A stretch of DNA of 64,000 bases from Novosphingobium sp. G106 (GTDB lineage Bacteria; Pseudomonadota; Alphaproteobacteria; Sphingomonadales; Sphingomonadaceae): the NCBI RefSeq assembly GCF_019075875.1, contig NZ_JAHOOZ010000001.1:930001-994000 (forward strand), given 5' to 3'. Position 1 is the first letter of the stretch. The number at the start of each line of letters is the position of its first letter. Shown here piece by piece: positions 1-10,259 of the stretch. Under the pieces are notes generated by a model. It searched no databases. It saw only the letters and a list, made by a program, of their open reading frames with translations, and was not told the DNA's origin. Both the position numbers and the translations under genes were made by a program.

Positions 1-44
1 CCGGCCACCGGGAAACAAGGTCTAGCGGTAACGGACCTGCTTGA

Positions 45-1547
<1,503 letters not shown>

Positions 1548-1553
1548 ACGGCA

Positions 1554-2735
1554 ATGACGCCCGCCGCCCGCGTCCAGGCGGCGATCGAAGTGCTCGATCT
1601 CGTCATCGAAGCGGCACAGAGCAACGGCGCGCCGGCAGATCGCATCATCTCGGACTGGTTCCGCCCGCGGCGCTTCGCCGGCAGCGGTGACCGCCGCGCG
1701 GTGCGCGAGCTTGCCTATTCGGCGATCCGCGTCTGCGGGGACGTTCCCATCAACGGCCGCGCGGCGATGCTGCGGCTGGCGCAGGGTGATCCGACTCTGG
1801 CGGCTTTGTTCGACGGTTCGCGCCACGCGCCGGCATCGATCGCGGCCGATGAGCCGGTCGCCGCGACAGGGATCGCTCCCGCCTGGCTCGAGGCCGCCCT
1901 GGCAGCCAGCGGCATTGCGGGCGACGAGGCGACCGCGCTGCTCGGCCGCGCACCGCTCGATATTCGGGTCAACACGCTGAAAGCCGATCGCGACGCGATC
2001 GAGCTGCCGGTGACCGGAAAACCGACCGCCGCGCCGCAAGGCCTGCGACTGCCCTTCGGCACCCCAGTCGAGCAGTGGCCCGCCTATCAGGACGGCTGGA
2101 TCGAAGTGCAGGACACGGGATCGCAGCTCACCTGCCTGGCGCTCGATGCGCGGCCTGGGGAAACCGTGATCGACCTCTGCGCCGGGGCCGGCGGCAAGAC
2201 CCTGGCTCTGGCCGCGGCGATGGACAACCGCGGCACCTTGCTCGCCAGCGACACCGATCGCGCCCGCCTTTCTCGGCTAGCGCCGCGGGCGGAGCGGGCA
2301 GGGGCGTCGACCATCGAGACCGTGCTGCTCGATCCGGGCCGCGAGGCCGATGCCTTAGCCGATCGGACGGCAAGGACCGATGCCGTACTCGTTGACGCGC
2401 CCTGCTCGGGCACGGGCACCTGGCGGCGCAACCCGGAGGCGCGCTGGCGGCTGACCGAGGCGCAGCTTGCGCGCTATGTCGCGCTGCAGGCCCGGCTGCT
2501 CGATCTCGCCGCCACTTTGGTGCGGCCCGGCGGCCGGCTCGTCTATGTCACCTGTTCGCTGCTCGATGCCGAGGGCGTCGATCAGGTCGCGGGCTTCCTT
2601 GAGCGCCATTCGGACTGGTCGGCGGCAGCGCCGATGTTGCCGGCGGGCACGCCGCGCGGCGCGGGCCTGCGGCTCACCCCGTTCCGGGACGGAACCGACG
2701 GATTTTTCGTCGCGCTTCTGACCCGGCTATGTTAG
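1554..2735 (+). CDS. RsmB/NOP family class I SAM-dependent RNA methyltransferase
   Basis: Probable 5-methylcytosine methyltransferase acting on rRNA, of the RsmB/NOP2/Sun family, 393 residues. The N-terminal ~130 residues resemble the NusB-like RNA-binding region. The C-terminal half has the SAM-binding stretch DLCAGAGGKTLALAAAM. The two family cysteines are visible: DAPCSGTGTWRRNPE (Cys284) and YVTCSLLDAEG (Cys334). One forms the covalent bond with cytosine and the other releases it. The exact target (C967 or another base) cannot be decided from sequence alone, so no symbol is given. It starts 6 bases after guaB and its last 7 bases overlap the longest form of the next reading frame. Confidence 0.93.
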   Translation: MTPAARVQAAIEVLDLVIEAAQSNGAPADRIISDWFRPRRFAGSGDRRAVRELAYSAIRVCGDVPINGRAAMLRLAQGDPTLAALFDGSRHAPASIAADEPVAATGIAPAWLEAALAASGIAGDEATALLGRAPLDIRVNTLKADRDAIELPVTGKPTAAPQGLRLPFGTPVEQWPAYQDGWIEVQDTGSQLTCLALDARPGETVIDLCAGAGGKTLALAAAMDNRGTLLASDTDRARLSRLAPRAERAGASTIETVLLDPGREADALADRTARTDAVLVDAPCSGTGTWRRNPEARWRLTEAQLARYVALQARLLDLAATLVRPGGRLVYVTCSLLDAEGVDQVAGFLERHSDWSAAAPMLPAGTPRGAGLRLTPFRDGTDGFFVALLTRLC

Positions 2736-2782
2736 CAAATGCGGAAATGCCCAAGACCGCTGCTTCGGCCAAGGACCTGTTG

Positions 2783-3289
2783 ATGCGCTATACGCCTGCT
2801 GCACTCGCCCTTTCCCTGCTTGTTGCAGTCACCGCCAGCGTCAGTTTTTCTGCGCCGGCCAAGCCGCTCGATCCCCGCGCTTCCGCTCTGATGGCGCAAG
2901 GCAAGGCCGAACTCGGCGCCGGCCGCGTCGATGCTGCGGTCGATGCCTACGAGGCGGCGCTGACCGTCCAGCCGGGCTCGATTCCCATTCTGCTCGACCT
3001 GGCCGAGGCGACCCGCCGCCAGGGCATGCAGGGCAAGGCGCTGCATTACTACCGCGAGGCGCTGAAGACCGAGCCGAGCAACCTGCTGGCGATTTCGGGC
3101 GAGGGCGCTGCCCTGGCCGAGAAGGGCGCGATCGAGAAGGCCCGCCGCAACCTGGCGCGGCTCCAGGGCCTCTGCGGCAGCAACTGCGAAGCGACTCGCG
3201 AACTCACCGCCGCCATCGCCAAGGGCCCGCCGCCGCGCGTGGTCTCGGCCGAAGCCGTGAAGCCGGAACCGGTCGTCAGCGAGAATTGA
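2783..3289 (+). CDS. Exported tetratricopeptide-repeat protein
   Basis: A protein of 168 residues from the chosen ATG. It starts with a signal peptide (MRYTPAALALSLLVAVTASV, cleavage probably after the FSAPA region), so it is periplasmic or exported. The mature part holds two to three TPR helix pairs (ALMAQGKAELGAGRVDAAVD, LLDLAEATRRQG, ISGEGAALAEKG), then LARLQGLCGSNCEATREL with two close cysteines that could form a disulfide. The frame is open from 2729, but ATG 2783 is preferred because AAGGA lies 7 bases upstream and the signal peptide then begins directly. Function beyond protein-protein interaction is unknown. Confidence 0.85.
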   Translation: MRYTPAALALSLLVAVTASVSFSAPAKPLDPRASALMAQGKAELGAGRVDAAVDAYEAALTVQPGSIPILLDLAEATRRQGMQGKALHYYREALKTEPSNLLAISGEGAALAEKGAIEKARRNLARLQGLCGSNCEATRELTAAIAKGPPPRVVSAEAVKPEPVVSEN

Positions 3290-3295
3290 CCTTCG

Positions 3296-3320
3296 ACCTT
3301 CTCCCGCGGACGGGAGAGGA
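3296..3320 (+). repeat. Short hairpin after the TPR gene
   Basis: An inverted repeat TCTCCCG-CGGA-CGGGAGA lies just after the TPR gene stop. It has no run of T after it, so it is not a clear intrinsic terminator. It may act as an RNA 3'-end hairpin or be a copy of a dispersed intergenic element. The rest of the gap to 3479 shows nothing I recognise. Confidence 0.5.
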
Positions 3321-3479
3321 TTCAGCGCTTTCCTACATCCATGAACTTCCGCACTGTCGCGGGGTTCTTTGACATCGTCGGAAATCGCGGAATTCCGCTG
3401 AAAACCGCGCCCTGCAGCGAAACTTCACACAAAGTTGCCATAGTGTACTCGTGCGAGCTTCCTGAAGTTCCCTACGCCA

Positions 3480-3962
3480 CTAGATCAGGTCATGAAACTC
3501 TTCCAGAACAGCACGATAGACGCGCTTCTTGAAGGGCACGATCATGTCGGGCAGCGTATCGGGCGCGACCCATTTCCACTCGTTGAACTCGGGCGGGTTG
3601 TGCGCGTCGAGTTTGATGTCCGAGTCGCCGCCGCCGAAGCGGATGAGGAACCAGAATTGCCGCTGGCCGCGGTACTTGCCGCCCCATAGCTTGCCGACGA
3701 GTTTGTTCGGCAGATCATAGAGCAGTTCTTCGCGGGTCTGGGCGATCACCGTCACCAATTCTTCGCCGACGCCGGTCTCCTCGGCGAGTTCGCGCAGCGC
3801 CGCGCGCTTGAGGTCCTCGCCCTCGTCGACGCCGCCCTGCGGCATCTGCCAGGCGTCGCCTTCCTTGTTGTCGATCCGCTTGCCGACGAAGACGAGCCCG
3901 TCGCCGTTGACCAGCATGATGCCGACGCAGGGACGATAGGGCAGCGCAGATGCGTCGCTCAT
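3480..3962 (-). CDS. rppH: RNA pyrophosphohydrolase (Nudix)
   Basis: Removes pyrophosphate from the 5' triphosphate end of RNA and so triggers decay; may also act on dinucleoside polyphosphates. The 160-residue protein fits the alphaproteobacterial RppH/IalA length. It starts YRPCVGIMLVN and carries a complete Nudix box, GGVDEGEDLKRAALRELAEE followed by TG, with the expected Gly, Glu and REL-EE residues. WQMPQGG precedes the box and YRGQRQFWFL follows it, both typical of RppH. It stands alone, facing the TPR gene, with a 248-base gap to korA on the other side. Confidence 0.95.
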   Translation of the reverse strand: MSDASALPYRPCVGIMLVNGDGLVFVGKRIDNKEGDAWQMPQGGVDEGEDLKRAALRELAEETGVGEELVTVIAQTREELLYDLPNKLVGKLWGGKYRGQRQFWFLIRFGGGDSDIKLDAHNPPEFNEWKWVAPDTLPDMIVPFKKRVYRAVLEEFHDLI

Positions 3963-4213
3963 CGCGTCAGCAATCCTTCATTGGCAGGGACTAAGAATCG
4001 AAGTTCAGCCATGGGTCATCATTCCGGGCACAAACGGACTGTACCCCTCATATGATGGGCATTGAAGCTTGACTAGCCGGTGTCAGAGGCGTTTTGCGGA
4101 CTCAATGCAGGAGACTAGCACTTTGTCGCCTGACAGTTTTTCTGAATTGTGCTTCCCCGGTGGGAGCCTAGGGGCGGAACGGCAGGAACAGACCGCCGCC
4201 ATAGAGGATAATG
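3963..4213 (+). promoter_or_regulatory. Intergenic region carrying the korAB promoter
   Basis: This divergent gap between rppH (minus) and korA (plus) must hold both promoters. I see a TTGACT hexamer near 4072 with only a poor -10 candidate about 17 bases later, so no precise promoter is claimed. The strong AGAGGA ribosome-binding site at 4203-4208 serves korA. No riboswitch-like or operator-like repeat was recognised. Confidence 0.35.
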
Positions 4214-6175
4214 ATGGCAACGATTTTGGCCGAGAGTGACGAGCCGGCAAAGCCGCTCGCGAATGACGTCCCCGAAGCAGTTGTGGTGCGTTTCGCCGGC
4301 GACTCCGGCGATGGCATGCAGCTGACCGGCGGTCAGTTTACCCTCTCCACCGCCTTAGCCGGCAACGACCTCGCGACCTTCCCGGATTTCCCGGCGGAGA
4401 TCCGCGCGCCGCTGGGCACGCTGTTCGGTGTTTCCGCCTTCCAGATCAATTTCGGCTCGACCGAGATCTCGACCGCGGGCGACCAGCCCGACGTGCTCGT
4501 TGCGATGAACCCAGCGGCGCTCAAGACCAACGTCACGGCACTCAAGCCCGGTGGCCTGATCATCGCCGACACCGGCGAGTTCACCAAGCGCAACCTCGAG
4601 AAGGCGAAGTACGACGTCAGCCCGATCGAGGACGGCAGCCTGGCCAAGTGGGACGTGCTCGCCTTCGACATCAGCGCGCTGACCGTGGAAGCCGTGAAGC
4701 CCTTCGGCCTCGGCAACAAGGACGCGCTGCGCTGCAAGAACATGTGGACGCTGGGCCTGGCCCTGTGGATGTTCGACCGTGACCGCCAGCCGATCATCGA
4801 CGGGCTCAACGCCAAGTTCAAAGGCGACAAGAAGATCCTCGCCGATGCCAACATCGCCGCGCTCAACGCCGGCCATGCCTACGGCGAAACGGCCGAGCTC
4901 GCCGGTCCGCTCAAGAAGCTGCATCTCGAGCCGGCACCTTCGCCGCCGGGCCTCTATCGCACGGTCAATGGTGCCGAGGCGGTCAGCTATGGCCTCGTCG
5001 CCGGCGCGCAGCTCGCCAAGCTACCGATGTTCTTCGGCGGCTATCCGATCACGCCCGCCTCGGCGATCCTTCACAACCTCGTGAAGATGAAGGAATTCGG
5101 CGTCACCACCTTCCAGGCGGAAGACGAGATCGCGGCGATCTGCGCGGCGATCGGCGCCTCCTATGCCGGCCAGCTTGGTGTCACCTCGTCCTCGGGCCCG
5201 GGTATCGCGCTCAAGGGTGAGGCCATGGGCCTCGCCATCATGACCGAGCTGCCGCTGGTCATCGTCAACTCGCAGCGCGGCGGCCCGTCGACCGGCCTGC
5301 CGACCAAGACCGAGCAGTCGGACCTTTACCAGGCGGTCTACGGCCGCAACGGCGACGCGCCGATCCCGGTGATCGCCGCCCGCTCGCCGGCCGATGCCTT
5401 CGAAGTCGCGATCGAGGCCTGCCGCATCGCCGTGCAGTACATGACTCCGGTCATCCTGCTGACCGACGGCTACATCGCCAATGCCGCCGAACCGTGGAAG
5501 GTGCCCGACCCGGCAACCTTCGCCGAATTCCCGGTGACTTTCCTCGAAGAGAAGAACGGCGACAACGGCGAAGTCCTGCCTTTCAAGCGCGACGATCGCG
5601 GCGTGCGTCCCTGGATCAAGGCCGGCACCCCGGGCCTGATGCACCGCATCGGCGGCATCGAGAAGGCGATCGACACCGGCAATATCGACTATTCGCCGCT
5701 CGCCCACCAGACGCAGACCGATGCCCGCAAGGCCAAGATCGACGGCGTCGCGGCCTCGATCCCCGACCAGGAGGTCTGCCTCGGCAATACCTCGGGCCGG
5801 CTCGCGGTGGTCGGCTGGGGCTCGACCTTCGGGCCGATCCACCAGGCCGTACGCCGCATGCGCGCCAAGGGTCTCGACGTCAGCCACATCCACGTCCGCC
5901 ACATCTGGCCGCTGCCGCAGAACCTGGGCAAGCTGCTCAAGGGCTTCGACAACGTGCTCGTCCCCGAGATGAACACCGGCCAGTTCAAGACGGTGCTGCG
6001 CGACCAGTTCCTGGTCGATGCGCGCCCGCTGACCAAGACGAGCGGCCAGCCGTTCACGATCGCCGAACTCCAGGAAGCGATTGGCGCCTATTTCGACGGC
6101 GTACCGGGCAACGAGGGCGGCGAAGTCGATGCCGACGACGTCCAGCTCCCCAGCATCAAAGCGGTGAATCCATGA
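4214..6175 (+). CDS. korA: 2-oxoacid:acceptor oxidoreductase, fused gamma-alpha subunit (2-oxoglutarate:ferredoxin type)
   Basis: Together with the next gene, forms a thiamine-diphosphate enzyme that oxidises a 2-oxoacid, probably 2-oxoglutarate, to its acyl-CoA and reduces ferredoxin. Residues ~20-200 are the gamma domain (RFAGDSGDGMQLTGGQF at its start). The alpha (pyrimidine-binding) domain follows from about 240, with GGYPITPAS and TFQAEDEIAAICAAIGASYA. The order gamma-alpha in one chain is the two-subunit KorA layout. Two adjacent ATGs occur (4211 and 4214). The second has the better spacing (6 bases) from GAGG, so it is used; the first would add one Met. The stop overlaps the korB start in ATGA. 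Confidence 0.94.
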   Translation: MATILAESDEPAKPLANDVPEAVVVRFAGDSGDGMQLTGGQFTLSTALAGNDLATFPDFPAEIRAPLGTLFGVSAFQINFGSTEISTAGDQPDVLVAMNPAALKTNVTALKPGGLIIADTGEFTKRNLEKAKYDVSPIEDGSLAKWDVLAFDISALTVEAVKPFGLGNKDALRCKNMWTLGLALWMFDRDRQPIIDGLNAKFKGDKKILADANIAALNAGHAYGETAELAGPLKKLHLEPAPSPPGLYRTVNGAEAVSYGLVAGAQLAKLPMFFGGYPITPASAILHNLVKMKEFGVTTFQAEDEIAAICAAIGASYAGQLGVTSSSGPGIALKGEAMGLAIMTELPLVIVNSQRGGPSTGLPTKTEQSDLYQAVYGRNGDAPIPVIAARSPADAFEVAIEACRIAVQYMTPVILLTDGYIANAAEPWKVPDPATFAEFPVTFLEEKNGDNGEVLPFKRDDRGVRPWIKAGTPGLMHRIGGIEKAIDTGNIDYSPLAHQTQTDARKAKIDGVAASIPDQEVCLGNTSGRLAVVGWGSTFGPIHQAVRRMRAKGLDVSHIHVRHIWPLPQNLGKLLKGFDNVLVPEMNTGQFKTVLRDQFLVDARPLTKTSGQPFTIAELQEAIGAYFDGVPGNEGGEVDADDVQLPSIKAVNP

Positions 6176-7215
6176 ACGACATGACCCCCATCCAGACGAC
6201 TCTCAAGGATTGGGAGTCCGATCAGGAAGTCCGTTGGTGCCCGGGCTGCGGAGACTACGCGATCCTCAAGGCCGTGCAGCGAACCTTGCCCGAGATCGGC
6301 GCCGATCCGGCCAAGACCGTGTTCGTATCGGGCATTGGCTGCTCGAGCCGCTTCCCCTACTACGTCGAAAGCTACGGCTTCCACACGATCCACGGCCGCG
6401 CCCCGGCTTTCGCCACGGGCATCAAGCTCGCCAATCCCGAGCTCGACATCTGGCTGGTGACGGGCGACGGCGACGGCCTGTCGATCGGCGGCAACCACAC
6501 GATGCACCTGCTGCGCCGTAACCTGAACTGCCAGATCCTGCTGTTCAACAACGAGATCTACGGCCTGACCAAGGGCCAGTACTCGCCGACCAGCCGCCTC
6601 GGCACGCCATCCCCGTCGTCGCCCGTCGGTTCGGTCGACCGCCCGGCACAGCCCGCGGCTTTCGCGCTCGGTTCGGGCGCGCGCTTCGTCGCGCGCGGCT
6701 TCGACGTGTCGAAGGAACTGTCGGGCGTGCTCAAGGCGGCCCACGCCCACAAGGGCGCGGCCTTCGTCGAGATCTTCCAGAACTGCATCGTCTACAACAA
6801 GGACCGCTTCGAGGACTTCGCCGCGCCCAAGGGTGCCGAAGGCAGCCAGCTCTGGCTGAAGAACGGCGAACCGATGCTGTTCGGCAACGAGAAGACCGGC
6901 GGCGTGAAGGGCATCGCGCTCAACATCGATCACCTCCATCTCGAAGTCGTCGACGTTGTCGACGGCGATTGGCAGAAGGCCGGCGTGATCGTCCACGACG
7001 TCACCAACCGCGCGATCGCCCACATGCTGGTCGAGATGCCGTTCGGCCCGTTCCCGATGGCGCTCGGCGTGCTCTACGACGACCCGCGGCCCACATTCGA
7101 GGAAGAGCTGCTCGGCCAGGACGCCAAGGTCAACGCAGGCAAGTCGAACGATCTCGCCAAGCTGCTCGCCAAGGGCCAGACCTGGAAGGTCAGCGAGGAC
7201 GGGCCGGAGCTCTGA
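6172..7215 (+). CDS. korB: 2-oxoacid:ferredoxin oxidoreductase beta subunit
   Basis: Beta, thiamine-diphosphate-binding subunit (347 residues) partnering KorA. It shows the CPGCGDYAIL opening, FVSGIGCSSRFPYY, and the TPP/Mg motif region VTGDGDGLSIGGNHTMH continuing to NNEIYGLTKGQYSPT, as in KorB and PorB. The ATG at 6172 overlaps the korA stop by four bases, so translation is coupled. The frame is open upstream through korA, but that part is only a shadow of korA. Specificity for 2-oxoglutarate is inferred from the layout, not proven. The gene ends 1 base from the stop of the convergent phosphatase. Confidence 0.94.
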   Translation: MNDMTPIQTTLKDWESDQEVRWCPGCGDYAILKAVQRTLPEIGADPAKTVFVSGIGCSSRFPYYVESYGFHTIHGRAPAFATGIKLANPELDIWLVTGDGDGLSIGGNHTMHLLRRNLNCQILLFNNEIYGLTKGQYSPTSRLGTPSPSSPVGSVDRPAQPAAFALGSGARFVARGFDVSKELSGVLKAAHAHKGAAFVEIFQNCIVYNKDRFEDFAAPKGAEGSQLWLKNGEPMLFGNEKTGGVKGIALNIDHLHLEVVDVVDGDWQKAGVIVHDVTNRAIAHMLVEMPFGPFPMALGVLYDDPRPTFEEELLGQDAKVNAGKSNDLAKLLAKGQTWKVSEDGPEL

Positions 7216-7216
7216 G

Positions 7217-7942
7217 CTAGGTGCGGCTCTGGTCGGCCACGGCCTTGGCGGGTGCATAGAGCACCGCCGAGGCCAGGAAGGCCCAGCCGGCACCGCCCAG
7301 CCATCCGGCTATGGCGTCGCTCGGGTAGTGTACGCCCAGCCAGACCCGACTCAGCGAAACCAGTAGCGTCAGGCTCAGCGCCACGCCAATCACGGTCCAG
7401 CGTACAGCTCGCCGCCGGCTGATCGCGGCGAAAGCCAATGCCATCGCGATATAGACGACTGCCCCATTGAAGCTGTGCCCGCTGGGAAAGCTGGAGCCTC
7501 CGGCATCCATCAGATGCGGCACGATCGTCGGTCGCGGGCGGTCGAACAGGCCTTTCAGCACGGCTTCGAAAATCCACCCGCTGATCACCGTCGCGGCAAG
7601 CAACACGGCCTCGCGACGCAGTTTCAGGAACAGCAGCGATACGATCGCACCCAGCGCGAAGAGGTTGCGCAGCAAGGTGCCGCCGAGCGCCGTATAGTCA
7701 CGCACGGCTTCCTCCAGCCAGGCAGGCCCATGCGGCACGGCCAGTCCAACCCCCTCGCGCCACAGTTTCAGACCAGCGGTATCGAACGCCTCGCTGCGCC
7801 CGGTCACTACCAGGCCCGCTACCACGGCAAAGCCTGTCAGACACAGCAGCGCAGCGATCAGGGCGTGGCGAGGATCGATGCGCCAGCCGCGCGCTAGCAG
7901 GACCACGGTTTCGGCTGGGCGATGATCGGTGCTGTCGGTCAT
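7217..7942 (-). CDS. PAP2-family membrane phosphatase
   Basis: An integral membrane acid phosphatase of the PAP2/PgpB type (241 residues), likely acting on lipid phosphates such as phosphatidic acid or undecaprenyl pyrophosphate. All three signature motifs are present: KGLFDRPRP, FPSGHSFNG and SRVWLGVHYPSDAIAG, supplying the catalytic histidines. Several hydrophobic segments surround them. I chose ATG 7942 (MTDSTDHRPAET); an in-frame ATG at 7972 would add 10 residues. The much longer upstream open frame is antisense to the next gene and is not coding. Confidence 0.88.
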   Translation of the reverse strand: MTDSTDHRPAETVVLLARGWRIDPRHALIAALLCLTGFAVVAGLVVTGRSEAFDTAGLKLWREGVGLAVPHGPAWLEEAVRDYTALGGTLLRNLFALGAIVSLLFLKLRREAVLLAATVISGWIFEAVLKGLFDRPRPTIVPHLMDAGGSSFPSGHSFNGAVVYIAMALAFAAISRRRAVRWTVIGVALSLTLLVSLSRVWLGVHYPSDAIAGWLGGAGWAFLASAVLYAPAKAVADQSRT

Positions 7943-8047
7943 GGGCTCACAACGTCTGAGACCGACGAGCATTACACGAAGTCTTGATCGGGGGAAGGTG
8001 GGGATGGTCGGCTTGCCTTTGCCGGGCGCGCCTTGCACCAAGCGCAT

Positions 8048-8962
8048 ATGGATAACCTGACGCATAGCCTCGTCGGTGCGCTGCTCGGCCAGATGGGCCT
8101 CAAGCGCCGCAGCGGCCTGGCGATGCCGACGCTGATCATCGCCGCGAACGTTCCCGATATCGATGCCGGCTGCACTGTGCTCGGCATGGTCTCGCTGGCG
8201 ATGCGGCGCGGGGTGACGCATGGGCCGCTCGCCATGTTGCTGCTGCCTCTGGCGTTGACCGGCGCGATGATCGCATTCGACCGATGGCAGACGCGGCGAG
8301 GCACGCGTCCTTCGGATCGCGCACCACTGCGCCCGGGCTGGCTGCTCGTGCTGGCCTATATCGCCTGCCTGAGCCATCCGTTGTTCGACTGGATGAACAG
8401 CTACGGCATCCGCCTGCTAGAGCCGTTCTCGCACCGCTGGTTCTACGGTGATGCGCTGTTCATCGTCGACCCCTGGCTGCTGGCCATGCTTAGTGCGGGC
8501 GTGTGGTGGTCAAGGCGGAGGGACAGGGCTGGGCGAGCGGATTGGCGAACACCGGCATGGACCGCCTTCATTGGCATCGCGGCCTACCTGCTGATGAACC
8601 TTGGCATCAGCGCACACCTCGCGCGGTATCCTGGATTTGACCAACGTCATCCGCCAGTTGTGATCGCTAATCCCGTCCCGCTCATGTTCTGGCGCCGGGA
8701 ACTGTTGTGGCGAACGGAAGATGTTTACGGCAGCTTCGAAGTCTCGCTGTTCGGTGGAGAGGGAGTGCGCAGCGTTTATCGGCCGATCGGCATGAACGAT
8801 CTGCGTATCGCTCAGCGCGTCAGCGGAAATCCAGGTGCAAAGGCCTTCCTGTTCTGGTCGCGCATGCCCGTGGCCGAATTGAAGGGCGATACGATCGTCC
8901 TTCGCGATCAGCGCTTCCTGGGCCTTACCGGCGGCCGTTTCGCCGTCGAGCTCAATCCATGA
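8048..8962 (+). CDS. YdjM-like membrane-bound metal-dependent hydrolase
   Basis: A 304-residue inner-membrane protein of the DUF457/YdjM metal-dependent hydrolase family. The N-terminus has the family signature MDNLTHSLVGALLG followed by IIAANVPDIDA, placing the presumed metal-binding His and Asp residues. GVTHGPLAMLLLPLAL and LSHPLFDWMNSYGIRLLEPF supply the other conserved His/Asp positions. Several transmembrane helices are predicted in the first 200 residues, with a soluble C-terminal domain. ATG 8048 is used because the conserved N-terminus begins there. The substrate is unknown. It is divergent from the phosphatase. Confidence 0.83.
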   Translation: MDNLTHSLVGALLGQMGLKRRSGLAMPTLIIAANVPDIDAGCTVLGMVSLAMRRGVTHGPLAMLLLPLALTGAMIAFDRWQTRRGTRPSDRAPLRPGWLLVLAYIACLSHPLFDWMNSYGIRLLEPFSHRWFYGDALFIVDPWLLAMLSAGVWWSRRRDRAGRADWRTPAWTAFIGIAAYLLMNLGISAHLARYPGFDQRHPPVVIANPVPLMFWRRELLWRTEDVYGSFEVSLFGGEGVRSVYRPIGMNDLRIAQRVSGNPGAKAFLFWSRMPVAELKGDTIVLRDQRFLGLTGGRFAVELNP

Positions 8963-8988
8963 CAAGCGATTGCACGGCAAGCCAATAA

Positions 8989-9003
8989 TGATCATATTGA
9001 TCA
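8989..9003. promoter_or_regulatory. Paired TGATCA palindromes at the cfa-like gene start
   Basis: Two TGATCA hexamers separated by TAT form a near-perfect 15-base palindrome ending one base before the start codon of the methyltransferase gene. No purine-rich ribosome-binding site is visible here, so the element occupies the place where one should be. It could be a repressor operator or chance. Half-sites loosely resemble TTGAT-type FNR half-sites, but the spacing does not fit. Confidence 0.35.
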
Positions 9004-9004
9004 C

Positions 9005-10252
9005 ATGAACGCAGAAGCGTCGGTCAGGGGAACAGAGCTGGTTGGGGGCGGCCGGACGATCGGCATAGGCCCCCAGTGGCTGGCGCGCATCTGGTCCGGC
9101 GGCATTCACAGGATCATCGACCGTATCGACGCGGGATTGGCCCGAGGATCGATCGAAGCGACCTTGCCTGACGGCTCGACGCGCAAGCTCGGCGGTCGCG
9201 AGCCAGGCTTTCATGCTGTCGTCGATCTGCGATCGTGGCGTGCGTTATTGCGGCTCGCCACGGGTGGCTCGGTCGGCTGGTATCAGGCCTGGGAAGCGGG
9301 CGAGTGGGACAGTCCCGATCCGGTCGCGCTGTTTGCGCTGTTCACTGACAATGCGGTGACGCTTGGCAACGCTGCCCGAGCGCACGGGCCGTGGCGGTTG
9401 GCGGCGCGGCTGGTGCACAAGCTGCATCGAAACACACGCGCCGGCTCGTTGCGCAACATCCACGCGCACTACGATCTCGGCAACGATTTCTATGCCGCTT
9501 GGCTCGATCCGACGATGTCCTATTCGAGCGCGCGGTTCGAGGGCGCGGTCGACGATCTGGAGGCGGCTCAGCAGCGCAAGATCGCCAGCATCGCGGCGCG
9601 GCTCGAAGGTGCGCAGACGCTGTTGGAGATCGGCTGCGGGTGGGGTGCGCTGGCGCGGCATTTCGCGGGGAAAGGCGTCGCAGTCACCGGGATCAGCCTG
9701 TCCGACGAGCAGCTCGAATGGGCGCGCAGCCATGCGGCAGGTACGGACATCGAGTTCCGCAAGCAGGATTACCGCGACGTCGCCGGCCAGTACGACGCCA
9801 TCGCCAGCGTCGAGATGGTCGAAGCGGTCGGCCGCGAATACTGGGCCGATTTCTTTGATGCGATCGCCCGTAACCTCAAGCCCGGAGGCCGCGCCGCGGT
9901 CCAGTACATCGCCATGCGCGAGGAGATATTCGACGGCTATGCGCGTAGCGCCGACTTCATCCAGACTTATGTCTTCCCCGGCGGCATGCTGATCCGCGAG
10001 AGCGAATTCCGCCGGCTTGCTGCCGACCGCGGGCTGCAGTGGCAGGATCGCGCGGGCTTCGCGCTCGACTATGCCGAGACGCTGCGCATCTGGCGCGCCA
10101 ATTTCGACCGTGCGGTCGAGGAGGGGCGTCTGCCTGCCGGTTTCGACGGCCGGTTCGTGCGCCTCTGGCGCTTCTATTTGATGTACTGCGAAGGCGGCTT
10201 CCGCGGCGGGGCGATCGATGTCGCCCAGGTCACCCTGGTCAAGCCGGTCTAG
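9005..10252 (+). CDS. Cyclopropane-fatty-acyl-phospholipid synthase family methyltransferase
   Basis: SAM-dependent enzyme of the CfaS family (415 residues), expected to methylate or cyclopropanate unsaturated acyl chains of membrane phospholipids. Residues ~155-165 read HYDLGNDFYAAWLDPTMSYS, the family's typical entry to the catalytic domain. The SAM motif LLEIGCGWGALARHFAGKG follows, and later VEAVGREYWADFF and YCEGGFRGG, all usual in CfaS. The N-terminal ~110 residues form the poorly conserved lipid-binding part. It has the length of full CFA synthases, but related methyltransferases cannot be excluded. ATG 9005 directly follows the palindrome described above. Confidence 0.85.
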   Translation: MNAEASVRGTELVGGGRTIGIGPQWLARIWSGGIHRIIDRIDAGLARGSIEATLPDGSTRKLGGREPGFHAVVDLRSWRALLRLATGGSVGWYQAWEAGEWDSPDPVALFALFTDNAVTLGNAARAHGPWRLAARLVHKLHRNTRAGSLRNIHAHYDLGNDFYAAWLDPTMSYSSARFEGAVDDLEAAQQRKIASIAARLEGAQTLLEIGCGWGALARHFAGKGVAVTGISLSDEQLEWARSHAAGTDIEFRKQDYRDVAGQYDAIASVEMVEAVGREYWADFFDAIARNLKPGGRAAVQYIAMREEIFDGYARSADFIQTYVFPGGMLIRESEFRRLAADRGLQWQDRAGFALDYAETLRIWRANFDRAVEEGRLPAGFDGRFVRLWRFYLMYCEGGFRGGAIDVAQVTLVKPV

Positions 10253-10259
10253 CTCGAAC

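Noticed and set aside
3341..3532. A 63-codon plus-strand frame between the TPR gene and rppH
   Set aside because: No ribosome-binding site, overlaps the rppH 3' end, and has unremarkable composition.
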